Source: Eutreptiella sp. 'Long Island Sound 2002' (taxonomy: Eukaryota; Euglenozoa; Euglenophyceae; Eutreptiales; Eutreptiaceae). From it: a stretch of 64,000 bases of DNA. The notes beneath the pieces are model-generated. The model searched no databases. It was not told where the DNA came from and saw only the letters and a program-made list of their open reading frames with translations. The stretch lies in contig OZ038388.1 in assembly GCA_964036045.1 (NCBI GenBank), forward strand, positions 37,372,947 to 37,436,946, given 5' to 3'. Of the stretch, positions 28,973 through 43,500 are shown piece by piece (position 1 is the stretch's first letter; each line of letters starts with the position of its first letter). A program made the position numbers and the translations under genes.

Positions 28973-31900
28973 GCAAGATAATGGGTAGGTAGGTAGAGTA
29001 GGCAGAAGCTAGGTGCAGGCAGAGCGGTAGAACGGGGGCAAGGTAATGGGTAGGCAGGTAGAGTAGGCAGAAGCTAGGTGCAGGCAGAGTGGTAGAACGG
29101 GGGCAAGGTAATGGGTGGGCAGGTAGAGTAGGCAGAAGCTAGGTGCAGGCAGAGTGGTAGAACGGGGGCAAGGTAATGGGTAGGCAGGTAGAGTAGGCAG
29201 AAGCTAGGTCCACGCAGAGTGGTAGAACGGGGGCAAGGTAATGGGTAGGCAGGTAGAGTAGGCAGAAGCTAGGTGCAGGCAGAGTGGTAGAACGGGGGCA
29301 AGGTAATGGGTAGGCAGGTAGAGTAGGCAGAAGCTAGGTGCAGGCAGAGTGGTAGAACGGGGGCAAGGTAATGGGTAGGCAGGTAGAGTAGGCAGAAGCT
29401 AGGTGCAGGCAGAGTGGTAGAACGGGGGCAAGGTAATGGGTAGGCAGGTAGAGTAGGCAGAAGCTAGGTGCAGGCAGAGTGGTAGAACGGGGGCAAGGTA
29501 ATGGGTAGGCAGGTAGAGTAGGCAGAAGCTAGGTGCAGGCAGAGCGGTAGAACGGGGGCAAGGTAATGGGTAGGCAGGTAGAGTAGGCAGAAGCTAGGTG
29601 CAGGCAGAGTGGTAGAACGGGGGCAAGGTAATGGGTAGGCAGGTAGAGTAGGCAGAAGCTAGGTGCAGGCAGAGTGGTAGAACGGGGGCAAGGTAATGGG
29701 TAGGTAGGTAGAGTAGGCAGTAGCTAGGTGCACGCAGAGTGGTAGAACGGGGGCAAGGTAATGGGTAGGCAGGTAGAGTAGGCAGAAGCTAGGTGCACGC
29801 AGAGTGGTAGAACGGGGGCAAGGTAATGGGTAGGCAGGTAGAGGAGGCAGAAGCTAGGTGCAGGCAGAGTGGTAGAACGGGGGCAAGGTAATGGGTAGGC
29901 AGCCAGAGTAGGCAGAAGCTAGGTGCAGGCAGAGTGGTAGAACGGGGGCAAGGTAATGGGTAGGCAGGTAGAGTAGGCAGAAGCTAGGTGCAGGCAGAGT
30001 GGTAGAACGGGGGCAAGGTAATGGGTAGGCAGGTAGAGTAGGCAGAAGCTAGGTGCAGGCAGAGTGGTAGAACGGGGGCAAGGTAATGGGTAGGCAGGTA
30101 GAGTAGGCAGAAGCTAGGTGCAGGCAGAGTGGTAGAACGGGGGCAAGGTAATGGGTAGGCAGGTAGAGTAGGCAGAAGCTAGGTGCAGGCAGAGTGGTAG
30201 AACGGGGGCAAGGTAATGGGTAGGCAGGTAGAGTAGGCAGTAGCTAGGTGCACGCAGAGTGGTAGAACGGGGGCAAGGTAATGGGTAGGCAGGTAGAGTA
30301 GGCAGAAGCTAGGTGCAGGCAGAGTGGTAGAACGGGGGCAAGGTAATGGGTAGGTAGGTAGAGTAGGCAGAAGCTAGGTGCAGGCAGAGTGGTAGAACGG
30401 GGGCAAGGTAATGGGTAGGCAGGTAGAGTAGGCAGAAGCTAGGTGCAGGCAGAGCGGTAGAACGGGGGCAAGGTAATGGGTAGGCAGGTAGAGTAGGCAG
30501 AAGCTAGGTGCAGGCAGAGTGGTAGAACGGGGGCAAGGTAATGGGTAGGCAGGTAGAGTAGGCAGAAGCTAGGTGCACGCAGAGTGGTAGAACGGGGGCA
30601 AGGTAATGGGTAGGCAGGTAGAGTAGGCAGAAGCTAGGTGCAGGCAGAGTGGTAGAACGGGGGCAAGGTAATGGGTAGGCAGGTAGAGTAGGCAGAAGCT
30701 AGGTGCAGGCAGAGTGGTAGAACGGGGGCAAGGTGATGGGTAGGCAGGTAGAGTAGGCAGAAGCTAGGTGCAGGCAGAGTGGTAGAACGGGGGCAAGGTA
30801 ATGGGTAGGCAGGTAGAGTAGGCAGAAGCTAGGTGCAGGCAGAGTGGTAGAACGGGGGCAAGGTAATGGGTAGGCAGGTAGAGTAGGCAGAAGCTAGGTG
30901 CAGGCAGAGTGGTAGAACGGGGCCAAGGTAATGGGTAGGCAGGTAGAGTAGGCAGAAGCTAGGTGCAGGCAGAGTGGTAGAACGGGGGCAAGGTAATGGG
31001 TAGGCAGGTAGAGTAGGCAGAAGCTAGGTGCAGGCAGAGTGGTAGAACGGGGGCAAGGTAATGGGTAGGTAGGTAGAGGAGGCAGAAGCTAGGTGCAGGC
31101 AGAGTGGTAGAACGGGGGCAAGGTAATGGGTAGGCAGGTAGAGTAGGCAGAAGCTAGGTGCACGCAGAGTGGTAGAACGGGGTCAAGGTAATGGGTAGGC
31201 AGGTAGAGTAGGCAGAAGCTAGGTGCAGGCAGAGTGGTAGAACGGGGGCAAGGTAATGGGTAGGTATGTAGAGTAGGCAGAAGCTAGGTGCAGGCAGAGT
31301 GGTAGAACGGGGGCAAGGTAATGGGTAGGCAGGTAGAGTAGGCAGAAGCTAGGTGCAGGCAGAGTGGTAGAACGGGGGCAAGGTAATGGGTAGGCAGGTA
31401 GAGTAGGCAGAAGCTAGGTGCAGGCAGAGTGGTAGAACGGGGGCGAGGTAATGGGTAGGTAGGTAGAGGAGGCAGAAGCTAGGTGCAGGCAGAGTGGTAG
31501 AATGGGGGCAAGGTAATGGGTAGGCAGGTAGAGTAGGCAGAAGCTAGGTGCAGGCAGAGTGGTAGAACGGGGGCAAGGTAATGGGTAGGCAGGTAGAGTA
31601 GGCAGAAGCTAGGTGCACGCAGAGTGGTAGAACGGGGGCAACGTAATGGGTAGGCAGGTAGAGTAGGCAGAAGCTAGGTGCAGGCAGAGTGGTAGAACGG
31701 GGGCAAGGTAATGGGTAGGCAGGTAGAGTAGGCAGAAGCTAGGTGCAGGCAGAGTGGTAGAACGGGGGCAAGGTAATGGGTAGGCAGGTAGAGTAGGCAG
31801 AAGCTAGGTGCAGGCAGAGTGGTAGAACGGGGGCGAGGTAATGGGTAGGTAGGTAGAGGAGGCAGAAGCTAGGTGCGGGCAGAGTGGTAGAACGGGGGCA

Positions 31901-34785
31901 AGGTAATGGGTAGGCAGGTAGAGTAGGCAGAAGCTAGGTGCAGGCAGAGTGGTAGAACGGGGGCAAGGTAATGGGTAGGTAGGTAGAGTAGGCAGAAGCT
32001 AGGTGCACGCAGAGTGGTAGAACGGGGGCAAGGTAATGGGTAGGCAGGTAGAGTAGGCAGAAGCTAGGTGCACGCAGAGTGGTAGAACGGGGGCAAGGTA
32101 ATGGGTAGGCAGGTAGAGTAGGCAGAAGCTAGGTGCAGGCAGAGTGGTAGAACGGGGGCAAGATAATGGGTAGGCAGGTAGAGTAGGCAGAAGCTAGGTG
32201 CAGGCAGAGCGGTAGAACGGGGGCAAGGTAATGGGTAGGCAGGTAGAGTAGGCAGAAGCTAGGTGCAGGCAGAGTGGTAGAACGGGGGCAAGGTAATGGG
32301 TAGGCAGGTAGAGTAGGCAGAAGCTAGGTGCAGGCAGAGTGGTAGAACGGGGGCAAGGTAATGGGTAGGCAGGTAGAGTAGGCAGAAGCTAGGTGCAGGC
32401 AGAGTGGTAGAACGGGGGCAAGGTAATGGGTAGGCAGGTAGAGTAGGCAGAAGCTAGGTGCACGCAGAGTGGTAGAACGGGGGCAAGGTAATGGGTAGGC
32501 AGGTAGAGTAGGCAGAAGCTAGGTGCACGCAGAGTGGTAGAACGGGGGCAAGGTAATGGGTAGGCAGGTAGAGTAGGCAGAAGCTAGGTGCAGGCAGAGT
32601 GGTAGAACGGGGGCAAGGTAATGGGTAGGCAGGTAGAGTAGGCAGAAGCTAGGTGCAGGCAAAGTGGTAGAACGGGGGCAAGGTAATGGGTAGGCAGGTA
32701 GAGTAGGCAGAAGCTAGGTGCACGCAGAGTGGTAGAACGGGGGCAAGGTAATGGGTAGGCAGGTAGAGTAGGCAGAAGCTAGGTGCAGGCAGAGTGGTAG
32801 AACGGGGGCAAGGTAATGGGTAGGTAGGTAGAGTAGGCAGAAGCTAGGTGCACGCAGAGTGGTAGAACGGGGGCAAGGTAATGGGTAGGCAGGTAGAGGA
32901 GGCAGAAGCTAGGTGCAGGCAGAGTGGTAGAACGGGGGCAAGGTAATGGGTAGGCAGGTAGAGTAGGCAGAAGCTAGGTGCAGGCAGAGTGGTAGAACGG
33001 GGGCAAGGTAATGGGTAGGCAGGTAGAGTAGGCAGAAGCTAGGTGCAGGCAGAGTGGTAGAACGGGGGCAAGGTAATGGGTAGGCAGGTAGAGTAGGCAG
33101 AAGCTAGGTGCACGCAGAGTGGTAGAACGGGGGCAAGGTAATGGGTAGGCAGGTAGAGTACGCATAAGCTAGGTGCACGCAGAGTGGTAGAACGGGGGCA
33201 AGGTAATGGGTAGGCAGGTAGAGTAGGCAGAAGCTAGGTGCAGGCAGAGTGGTAGAACGGGGGCAAGGTAATGGGTAGGCAGGTAGAGTAGGCAGAAGCT
33301 AGGTGCACGCAGAGTGGTAGAACGGGGGCAAGGTAATGGGTAGGCAGGTAGAGTAGGCAGAAGCTAGGTGCAGGCAGAGTGGTAGAACGGGGGCAAGGTA
33401 ATGGGTAGGCAGGTAGAGTAGGCAGAAGCTAGGTACAGGCAGAGTGGTAGAACGGGGGCAAGGTAATGGGTAGGCAGGTAGAGTAGGCAGAAGCTAGGTG
33501 CACGCAGAGTGGTAGAACGGGGGCAAGGTAATGGGTAGGCAGGTAGAGTAGGCAGAAACTCGGTGCAGGCAGAGTGGTAGAACGGGGGCAAGGTAATGGG
33601 TAGGCAGGTAGAGTAGGCAGAAGCTAGGTGCACGCAGAGTGGTAGAACGGGGGCAAGGTAATGGGTAGGCAGGTAGAGTAGGCAGAAGCTAGGTGCAGGC
33701 AGAGTGGTAGAACGGGGGCAAGGTAATGGGTAGGTAGGTAGAGTAGGCAGAAGCTAGGTGCAGGCAGAGTGGTAGAACGGGGGCAAGGTAATGGGTAGGC
33801 AGGTAGAGTAGGCAAAAGCTAGGTGCAGGCAGAGTGGTAGAACGGGGGCAAGGTAATGGGTAGGCAGGTAGAGTAGGCAGAAGCTAGGTGCAGGCAGAGC
33901 GGTAGAACGGGGGCAAGGTAATGGGTAGGCAGGTAGAGTAGGCAGAAGCTAGGTGCACGCAGAGTGGTAGAACGGGGGCAAGGTAATGGGTAGGCAGGTA
34001 GAGTAGGCAGAAGCTAGGTGCAGGCAGAGTGGTAGAACGGGGGCAAGGTGATGGGTAGGAAGGTAGAGTAGGCAGAAGCTAGGTGCAGGCAGAGTGGTAG
34101 AACGGGGGCAAGGTAATGGGTAGGCAGGTAGAGTAGGCAGAAGCTAGGTGCAGGCAGAGTGGTAGAACGGGGGCAAGGTAATGGGTAGGCAGGTAGAGTA
34201 GGCAGAAGCTAGGTGCAGGCAGAGTGGTAGAACGGGGGCAAGGTAATGGGTAGGCAGGTAGAGTAGGCAGAAGCTAGGTGCACGCAGAGTGGTAGAACGG
34301 GGGCAAGGTAATGGGTAGGCAGGTAGAGTAGGCAGAAGCTAGGTGCAGGCAGAGTGGTAGAACGGGGGCAAGGTAATGGGTAGGCAGGTAGAGTAGGCAG
34401 AAGCTAGGTGCAGGCAGAGTCGTAGAACGGGGGCAAGGTAATGGGTAGGTAGGTAGAGTAGGCAGAAGCTAGGTGCACGCAGAGTGGTAGAACGGGGGCA
34501 AGGTAATGGGTAGGCAGGTAGAGGAGGCAGAAGCTAGGTGCACGCAGAGTGGTAGAACGGGGGCAAGGTAATGGGTAGGCAGGTAGAGTAGGCAGAAGCT
34601 AGGTGCAGGCAGAGTGGTAGAACGGGGGCAAGGTAATGGGTAGGCAGGTAGAGTAGGCAGAAGCTAGGTGCAGGCAGAGTGGTAGAACGGGGGCAAGGTA
34701 ATGGGTAGGCAGGTAGAGTAGGCAGAAGCTAGGTGCACGCAGAGTGGTAGAACGGGGGCAAGGTAATGGGTAGGCAGGTAGAGTA

Positions 34786-37700
34786 CGCATAAGCTAGGTG
34801 CACGCAGAGTGGTAGAACGGGGGCAAGGTAATGGGTAGGCAGGTAGAGTAGGCAGAAGCTAGGTGCAGGCAGAGTGGTAGAACGGGGGCAAGGTAATGGG
34901 TAGGCAGGTAGAGTAGGCAGAAGCTAGGTGCAGGCAGAGTGGTAGAACGGGGGCAAGGTAATGGGTAGGCAGGTAGAGTAGGCAGAAGCTAGGTGCAGGC
35001 AGAGTGGTAGAACGGGGGCAAGGTAATGGGTAGGCAGGTAGAGTAGGCAGAAGCTAGGTGCAGGCAGAGTGGTAGAACGGGGGCAAGGTAATGGGTAGGC
35101 AGGTAGAGTAGGCAGAAGCTAGGTGCAGGCAGAGTGGTAGAACGGGGGCAAGGTAATGGGTAGGCAGGTAGAGTAGGCAGAAGCTCGGTGCAGGCAGAGT
35201 GGTAGAACGGGGGCAAGGTAATGGGTAGGCAGGTAGAGTAGGCAGAAGCTAGGTGCACGCAGAGTGGTAGAACAGGGGCAAGGTAATGGGTAGGCAGGTA
35301 GAGTAGGCAGAAGCTAGGTGCACGCAGAGTGGTAGAACGGGGGCAAGGTAGTGGGTAGGCAGGTAGAGTAGGCAGAAGCTAGGTGCAGGCAGAGTGGTAG
35401 AACGGGGGCAAGGTAATGGGTAGGTAGGTAGAGTAGGCAGAAGCTAGGTGCACGCAGAGTGGTAGAACGGGGGCAAGGTAATGGGTAGGCAGGTAGAGGA
35501 GGCAGAAGCTAGGTGCACGCAGAGTGGTAGAACGGGGGCAAGGTAATGGGTAGGCAGGTAGAGTAGGCAGAAGCTAGGTGCAGGCAGAGTGGTAGAACGG
35601 GGGCAAGGTAGTGGGTAGGCAGGTAGAGTAGGCAGAAGCTAGGTGCAGGCAGAGTGGTAGAACGGGGGCAAGGTAATGGGTAGGCAGGTAGAGTAGGCAG
35701 AAGCTAGGTGCAGGCAGAGTGGTAGAACGGGGGCAAGGTAATGGGTAGGCAGGTAGAGTAGGCAGAAGCTAGGTGCACGCAGAGTGGTAGAACGGGGGCA
35801 AGGTAATGGGTAGGCAGGTAGAGTAGGCAGAAACTCGGTGCAGGCAGAGTGGTAGAACGGGGGCAAGGTAATGGGTAGGCAGGTAGAGTAGGCAGAAGCT
35901 AGGTGCACGCAGAGTGGTAGAACGGGGGCAAGGTAATGGGTAGGCAGGTAGAGTAGGCAGAAGCTAGGTGCAGGCAGAGTGGTAGAACGGGGGCAAGGTA
36001 ATGGGTAGGTAGGTAGAGTAGGCAGAAGCTAGGTGCAGGCAGAGTGGTAGAACGGGGGCAAGGTAATGGGTAGGCAGGTAGAGTAGGCAGAAGCTAGGTG
36101 CACGCAGAGTGGTAGAACGGGGGCAAGGTAATGGGTAGGCAGGTAGAGTAGGCAGAAGCTAGGTGCACGCAGAGTGGTAGAACGGGGGCAAGGTAATGGG
36201 TAGGCAGGTAGAGTAGGCAGAAGCTAGGTGCAGGCAGAGTGGTAGAACGGGGGCAAGGTAATGGGTAGGCAGGTAGAGTAGGCAGAAGCTAGGTGCAGGC
36301 AAAGTGGTAGAACGGGGGCAAGGTAATGGGTAGGCAGGTAGAGTAGGCAGAAGCTAGGTGCACGCAGAGTGGTAGAACGGGGGCAAGGTAATGGGTAGGC
36401 AGGTAGAGTAGGCAGAAGCTAGGTGCAGGCAGAGTGGTAGAACGGGGGCAAGGTAATGGGTAGGTAGGTAGAGTAGGCAGAAGCTAGGTGCACGCAGAGT
36501 GGTAGAACGGGGGCAAGGTAATGGGTAGGCAGGTAGAGGAGGCAGAAGCTAGGTGCAGGCAGAGTGGTAGAACGGGGGCAAGGTAATGGGTAGGCAGGTA
36601 GAGTAGGCAGAAGCTAGGTGCAGGCAGAGTGGTAGAACGGGGGCAAGGTAATGGGTAGGCAGGTAGAGTAGGCAGAAGCTAGGTGCAGGCAGAGTGGTAG
36701 AACGGGGGCAAGGTAATGGGTAGGCAGGTAGAGTAGGCAGAAGCTAGGTGCACGCAGAGTGGTAGAACGGGGGCAAGGTAATGGGTAGGCAGGTAGAGTA
36801 CGCATAAGCTAGGTGCACGCAGAGTGGTAGAACGGGGGCAAGGTAATGGGTAGGCAGGTAGAGTAGGCAGAAGCTAGGTGCAGGCAGAGTGGTAGAACGG
36901 GGGCAAGGTAATGGGTAGGCAGGTAGAGTAGGCAGAAGCTAGGTGCACGCAGAGTGGTAGAACGGGGGCAAGGTAATGGGTAGGCAGGTAGAGTAGGCAG
37001 AAGCTAGGTGCACGCAGAGTGGTAGAACGGGGGCAAGGTAATGGGTAGGCAGGTAGAGTAGGCAGAAGCTAGGTGCAGGCAGAGTGGTAGAACGGGGGCA
37101 AGGTAATGGGTAGGCAGGTAGAGTAGGCAGAAGCTAGGTGCAGGCAGAGTGGTAGAACGGGGGCAAGGTAATGGGTAGGCAGGTAGAGTAGGCAGAAGCT
37201 AGGTGCACGCAGAGTGGTAGAACGGGGGCAAGGTAATGGGTAGGCAGGTAGAGTAGGCAGAAGCTAGGTGCAGGCAGAGTGGTAGAACGGGGGCAAGGTA
37301 ATGGGTAGGCAGGTAGAGTAGGCAGAAGCTAGGTGCAGGCAGAGTCGTAGAACGGGGGCAAGGTAATGGGTAGGTAGGTAGAGTAGGCAGAAGCTAGGTG
37401 CACGCAGAGTGGTAGAACGGGGGCAAGGTAATGGGTAGGCAGGTAGAGTAGGCAGAAGCTAGGTGCAGGCAGAGTGGTAGAACGGGGGCAAGGTAATGGG
37501 TAGGCAGGTAGAGTAGGCAGAAGCTAGGTGCAGGCAGAGTGGTAGAACGGGGGCAAGGTAATGGGTAGGCAGGTAGAGTAGGCAGAAGCTAGGTGCACGC
37601 AGAGTGGTAGAACGGGGGCAAGGTAATGGGTAGGCAGGTAGAGTACGCATAAGCTAGGTGCACGCAGAGTGGTAGAACGGGGGCAAGGTAATGGGTAGGC

Positions 37701-40505
37701 AGGTAGAGTAGGCAGAAGCTAGGTGCAGGCAGAGTGGTAGAACGGGGGCAAGGTAATGGGTAGGCAGGTAGAGTAGGCAGAAGCTAGGTGCAGGCAGAGT
37801 GGTAGAACGGGGGCAAGGTAATGGGTAGGCAGGTAGAGTAGGCAGAAGCTAGGTGCAGGCAGAGTGGTAGAACGGGGGCAAGGTAATGGGTAGGCAGGTA
37901 GAGTAGGCAGAAGCTAGGTGCAGGCAGAGTGGTAGAACGGGGGCAAGGTAATGGGTAGGCAGGTAGAGTAGGCAGAAGCTAGGTGCAGGCAGAGTGGTAG
38001 AACGGGGGCAAGGTAATGGGTAGGCAGGTAGAGTAGGCAGAAGCTCGGTGCAGGCAGAGTGGTAGAACGGGGGCAAGGTAATGGGTAGGCAGGTAGAGTA
38101 GGCAGAAGCTAGGTGCACGCAGAGTGGTAGAACAGGGGCAAGGTAATGGGTAGGCAGGTAGAGTAGGCAGAAGCTAGGTGCACGCAGAGTGGTAGAACGG
38201 GGGCAAGGTAGTGGGTAGGCAGGTAGAGTAGGCAGAAGCTAGGTGCAGGCAGAGTGGTAGAACGGGGGCAAGGTAATGGGTAGGTAGGTAGAGTAGGCAG
38301 AAGCTAGGTGCACGCAGAGTGGTAGAACGGGGGCAAGGTAATGGGTAGGCAGGTAGAGGAGGCAGAAGCTAGGTGCACGCAGAGTGGTAGAACGGGGGCA
38401 AGGTAATGGGTAGGCAGGTAGAGTAGGCAGAAGCTAGGTGCAGGCAGAGTGGTAGAACGGGGGCAAGGTAGTGGGTAGGCAGGTAGAGTAGGCAGAAGCT
38501 AGGTGCAGGCAGAGTGGTAGAACGGGGGCAAGGTAATGGGTAGGCAGGTAGAGTAGGCAGAAGCTAGGTGCAGGCAGAGTGGTAGAACGGGGGCAAGGTA
38601 ATGGGTAGGCAGGTAGAGTAGGCAGAAGCTAGGTGCACGCAGAGTGGTAGAACGGGGGCAAGGTAATGGGTAGGCAGGTAGAGTAGGCAGAAACTCGGTG
38701 CAGGCAGAGTGGTAGAACGGGGGCAAGGTAATGGGTAGGCAGGTAGAGTAGGCAGAAGCTAGGTGCACGCAGAGTGGTAGAACGGGGGCAAGGTAATGGG
38801 TAGGCAGGTAGAGTAGGCAGAAGCTAGGTGCAGGCAGAGTGGTAGAACGGGGGCAAGGTAATGGGTAGGTAGGTAGAGTAGGCAGAAGCTAGGTGCAGGC
38901 AGAGTGGTAGAACGGGGGCAAGGTAATGGGTAGGCAGGTAGAGTAGGCAGAAGCTAGGTGCACGCAGAGTGGTAGAACGGGGGCAAGGTAATGGGTAGGC
39001 AGGTAGAGTAGGCAGAAGCTAGGTGCACGCAGAGTGGTAGAACGGGGGCAAGGTAATGGGTAGGCAGGTAGAGTAGGCAGAAGCTAGGTGCAGGCAGAGT
39101 GGTAGAACGGGGGCAAGGTAATGGGTAGGCAGGTAGAGTAGGCAGAAGCTAGGTGCAGGCAAAGTGGTAGAACGGGGGCAAGGTAATGGGTAGGCAGGTA
39201 GAGTAGGCAGAAGCTAGGTGCACGCAGAGTGGTAGAACGGGGGCAAGGTAATGGGTAGGCAGGTAGAGTAGGCAGAAGCTAGGTGCAGGCAGAGTGGTAG
39301 AACGGGGGCAAGGTAATGGGTAGGTAGGTAGAGTAGGCAGAAGCTAGGTGCACGCAGAGTGGTAGAACGGGGGCAAGGTAATGGGTAGGCAGGTAGAGGA
39401 GGCAGAAGCTAGGTGCAGGCAGAGTGGTAGAACGGGGGCAAGGTAATGGGTAGGCAGGTAGAGTAGGCAGAAGCTAGGTGCAGGCAGAGTGGTAGAACGG
39501 GGGCAAGGTAATGGGTAGGCAGGTAGAGTAGGCAGAAGCTAGGTGCAGGCAGAGTGGTAGAACGGGGGCAAGGTAATGGGTAGGCAGGTAGAGTAGGCAG
39601 AAGCTAGGTGCACGCAGAGTGGTAGAACGGGGGCAAGGTAATGGGTAGGCAGGTAGAGTACGCATAAGCTAGGTGCACGCAGAGTGGTAGAACGGGGGCA
39701 AGGTAATGGGTAGGCAGGTAGAGTAGGCAGAAGCTAGGTGCAGGCAGAGTGGTAGAACGGGGGCAAGGTAATGGGTAGGCAGGTAGAGTAGGCAGAAGCT
39801 AGGTGCACGCAGAGTGGTAGAACGGGGGCAAGGTAATGGGTAGGCAGGTAGAGTAGGCAGAAGCTAGGTGCAGGCAGAGTGGTAGAACGGGGGCAAGGTA
39901 ATGGGTAGGCAGGTAGAGTAGGCAGAAGCTAGGTACAGGCAGAGTGGTAGAACGGGGGCAAGGTAATGGGTAGGCAGGTAGAGTAGGCAGAAGCTAGGTG
40001 CACGCAGAGTGGTAGAACGGGGGCAAGGTAATGGGTAGGCAGGTAGAGTAGGCAGAAACTCGGTGCAGGCAGAGTGGTAGAACGGGGGCAAGGTAATGGG
40101 TAGGCAGGTAGAGTAGGCAGAAGCTAGGTGCAGGCAGAGTGGTAGAACGGGGGCAAGGTAATGGGTAGGCAGGTAGAGTAGGCAGAAGCTAGGTGCAGGC
40201 AGAGTGGTAGAACGGGGGCAAGGTAATGGGTAGGCAGGTAGAGTAGGCAGAAGCTAGGTGCAGGCAGAGTGGTAGAACGGGGGCAAGGTAATGGGTAGGC
40301 AGGTAGAGTAGGCAGAAGCTAGGTGCACGCAGAGTGGTAGAACGGGGGCAAGGTAATGGGTAGGCAGGTAGAGTAGGCAGAAGCTAGGTGCAGGCAGAGT
40401 GGTAGAACGGGGGCAAGGTAATGGGTAGGCAGGTAGAGTAGGCAGAAGCTAGGTGCAGGCAGAGTGGTAGAACGGGGGCAAGGTAATGGGTAGGTAGGTA
40501 GAGTA
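34786..40505 (+). repeat. 44-unit (2860-bp) higher-order repeat
   Basis: Diagnostic units recur at 2860 bp: CGCATAAGCT at 34786 and 37646, and at 36801 and 39661. The order of the intervening variants (AAGCTCGG, AACAGGGG, GTAGTGGG, GAGGAGGC, AAACTCGG, GGCAAAGTGG) is the same in both copies through about 39.9 kb. Part of the block recurs again from about 44731 to 46100. Confidence 0.85.
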
Positions 40506-43500
40506 GGCAGAAGCTAGGTGCACGCAGAGTGGTAGAACGGGGGCAAGGTAATGGGTAGGCAGGTAGAGGAGGCAGAAGCTAGGTGCACGCAGAGTGGTAG
40601 AACGGGGGCAAGGTAGTGGGTAGGCAGGTAGAGTAGGCAGAAGCTAGGTGCAGGCAGAGTGGTAGAACGGGGGCAAGGTAATGGGTAGGCAGGTAGAGTA
40701 GGCAGAAGCTAGGTGCAGGCAGAGTGGTAGAACGGGGGCAAGGTAATGGGTAGGCAGGTAGAGTAGGCAGAAGCTAGGTGCACGCAGAGTGGTAGAACGG
40801 GGGCAAGGTAATGGGTAGGCAGGTAGAGTAGGCAGAAGCTAGGTGCACGCAGAGTGGTAGAACGGGGGCAAGGTAATGGGTAGGCAGGTAGAGTACGCAT
40901 AAGCTAGGTGCACGCAGAGTGGTAGAACGGGGGCAAGGTAATGGGTAGGCAGGTAGAGTAGGCAGAAGCTAGGTGCAGGCAGAGTGGTAGAACGGGGGCA
41001 AGGTAATGGGTAGGCAGGTAGAGTAGGCAGAAGCTAGGTGCACGCAGAGTGGTAGAACGGGGGCAAGGTAATGGGTAGGCAGGTAGAGTAGGCAGAAGCT
41101 AGGTGCAGGCAGAGTGGTAGAACGGGGGCAAGGTAATGGGTAGGCAGGTAGAGTAGGCAGAAGCTAGGTACAGGCAGAGTGGTAGAACGGGGGCAAGGTA
41201 ATGGGTAGGCAGGTAGAGTAGGCAGAAGCTAGGTGCACGCAGAGTGGTAGAACGGGGGCAAGGTAATGGGTAGGCAGGTAGAGTAGGCAGAAACTCGGTG
41301 CAGGCAGAGTGGTAGAACGGGGGCAAGGTAATGGGTAGGCAGGTAGAGTAGGCAGAAGCTAGGTGCAGGCAGAGTGGTAGAACGGGGGCAAGGTAATGGG
41401 TAGGCAGGTAGAGTAGGCAGAAGCTAGGTGCAGGCAGAGTGGTAGAACGGGGGCAAGGTAATGGGTAGGCAGGTAGAGTAGGCAGAAGCTAGGTGCAGGC
41501 AGAGTGGTAGAACGGGGGCAAGGTAATGGGTAGGCAGGTAGAGTAGGCAGAAGCTAGGTGCACGCAGAGTGGTAGAACGGGGGCAAGGTAATGGGTAGGC
41601 AGGTAGAGTAGGCAGAAGCTAGGTGCAGGCAGAGTGGTAGAACGGGGGCAAGGTAATGGGTAGGCAGGTAGAGTAGGCAGAAGCTAGGTGCAGGCAGAGT
41701 GGTAGAACGGGGGCAAGGTAATGGGTAGGTAGGTAGAGTAGGCAGAAGCTAGGTGCACGCAGAGTGGTAGAACGGGGGCAAGGTAATGGGTAGGCAGGTA
41801 GAGGAGGCAGAAGCTAGGTGCACGCAGAGTGGTAGAACGGGGGCAAGGTAGTGGGTAGGCAGGTAGAGTAGGCAGAAGCTAGGTGCAGGCAGAGTGGTAG
41901 AACGGGGGCAAGGTAATGGGTAGGCAGGTAGAGTAGGCAGAAGCTAGGTGCAGGCAGAGTGGTAGAACGGGGGCAAGGTAATGGGTAGGCAGGTAGAGTA
42001 GGCAGAAGCTAGGTGCACGCAGAGTGGTAGAACGGGGGCAAGGTAATGGGTAGGCAGGTAGAGTAGGCAGAAACTCGGTGCAGGCAGAGTGGTAGAACGG
42101 GGGCAAGGTAATGGGTAGGCAGGTAGAGTAGGCAGAAACTCGGTGCAGGCAGAGTGGTAGAACGGGGGCAAGGTAATGGGTAGGCAGGTAGAGTAGGCAG
42201 AAGCTAGGTGCACGCAGAGTGGTAGAACGGGGGCAAGGTAATGGGTAGGCAGGTAGAGTAGGCAGAAGCTAGGTGCAGGCAGAGTGGTAGAACGGGGGCA
42301 AGGTAATGGGTAGGTAGGTAGAGTAGGCAGAAGCTAGGTGCAGGCAGAGTGGTAGAACGGGGGCAAGGTAATGGGTAGGCAGGTAGAGTAGGCAGAAGCT
42401 AGGTGCACGCAGAGTGGTAGAACGGGGGCAAGGTAATGGGTAGGCAGGTAGAGTAGGCAGAAGCTAGGTGCACGCAGAGTGGTAGAACGGGGGCAAGGTA
42501 ATGGGTAGGCAGGTAGAGTAGGCAGAAGCTAGGTGCAGGCAGAGTGGTAGAACGGGGGCAAGGTAATGGGTAGGCAGGTAGAGGAGGCAGAAGCTAGGTG
42601 CAGGCAAAGTGGTAGAACGGGGGCAAGGTAATGGGTAGGCAGGTAGAGTAGGCAGAAGCTAGGTGCACGCAGAGTGGTAGAACGGGGGCAAGGTAATGGG
42701 TAGGCAGGTAGAGTAGGCAGAAGCTAGGTGCAGGCAGAGTGGTAGAACGGGGGCAAGGTAATGGGTAGGTAGGTAGAGTAGGCAGAAGCTAGGTGCACGC
42801 AGAGTGGTAGAACGGGGGCAAGGTAATGGGTAGGCAGGTAGAGGAGGCAGAAGCTAGGTGCAGGCAGAGTGGTAGAACGGGGGCAAGGTAATGGGTAGGC
42901 AGGTAGAGTAGGCAGAAGCTAGGTGCAGGCAGAGTGGTAGAACGGGGGCAAGGTAATGGGTAGGCAGGTAGAGTAGGCAGAAGCTAGGTGCAGGCAGAGT
43001 GGTAGAACGGGGGCAAGGTAATGGGTAGGCAGGTAGAGTAGGCAGAAGCTAGGTGCACGCAGAGTGGTAGAACGGGGGCAAGGTAATGGGTAGGCAGGTA
43101 GAGTACGCATAAGCTAGGTGCACGCAGAGTGGTAGAACGGGGGCAAGGTAATGGGTAGGCAGGTAGAGTAGGCAGAAGCTAGGTGCAGGCAGAGTGGTAG
43201 AACGGGGGCAAGGTAATGGGTAGGCAGGTAGAGTAGGCAGAAGCTAGGTGCACGCAGAGTGGTAGAACGGGGGCAAGGTAATGGGTAGGCAGGTAGAGTA
43301 GGCAGAAGCTAGGTGCAGGCAGAGTGGTAGAACGGGGGCAAGGTAATGGGTAGGCAGGTAGAGTAGGCAGAAGCTAGGTACAGGCAGAGTGGTAGAACGG
43401 GGGCAAGGTAATGGGTAGGCAGGTAGAGTAGGCAGAAGCTAGGTGCACGCAGAGTGGTAGAACGGGGGCAAGGTAATGGGTAGGCAGGTAGAGTAGGCAG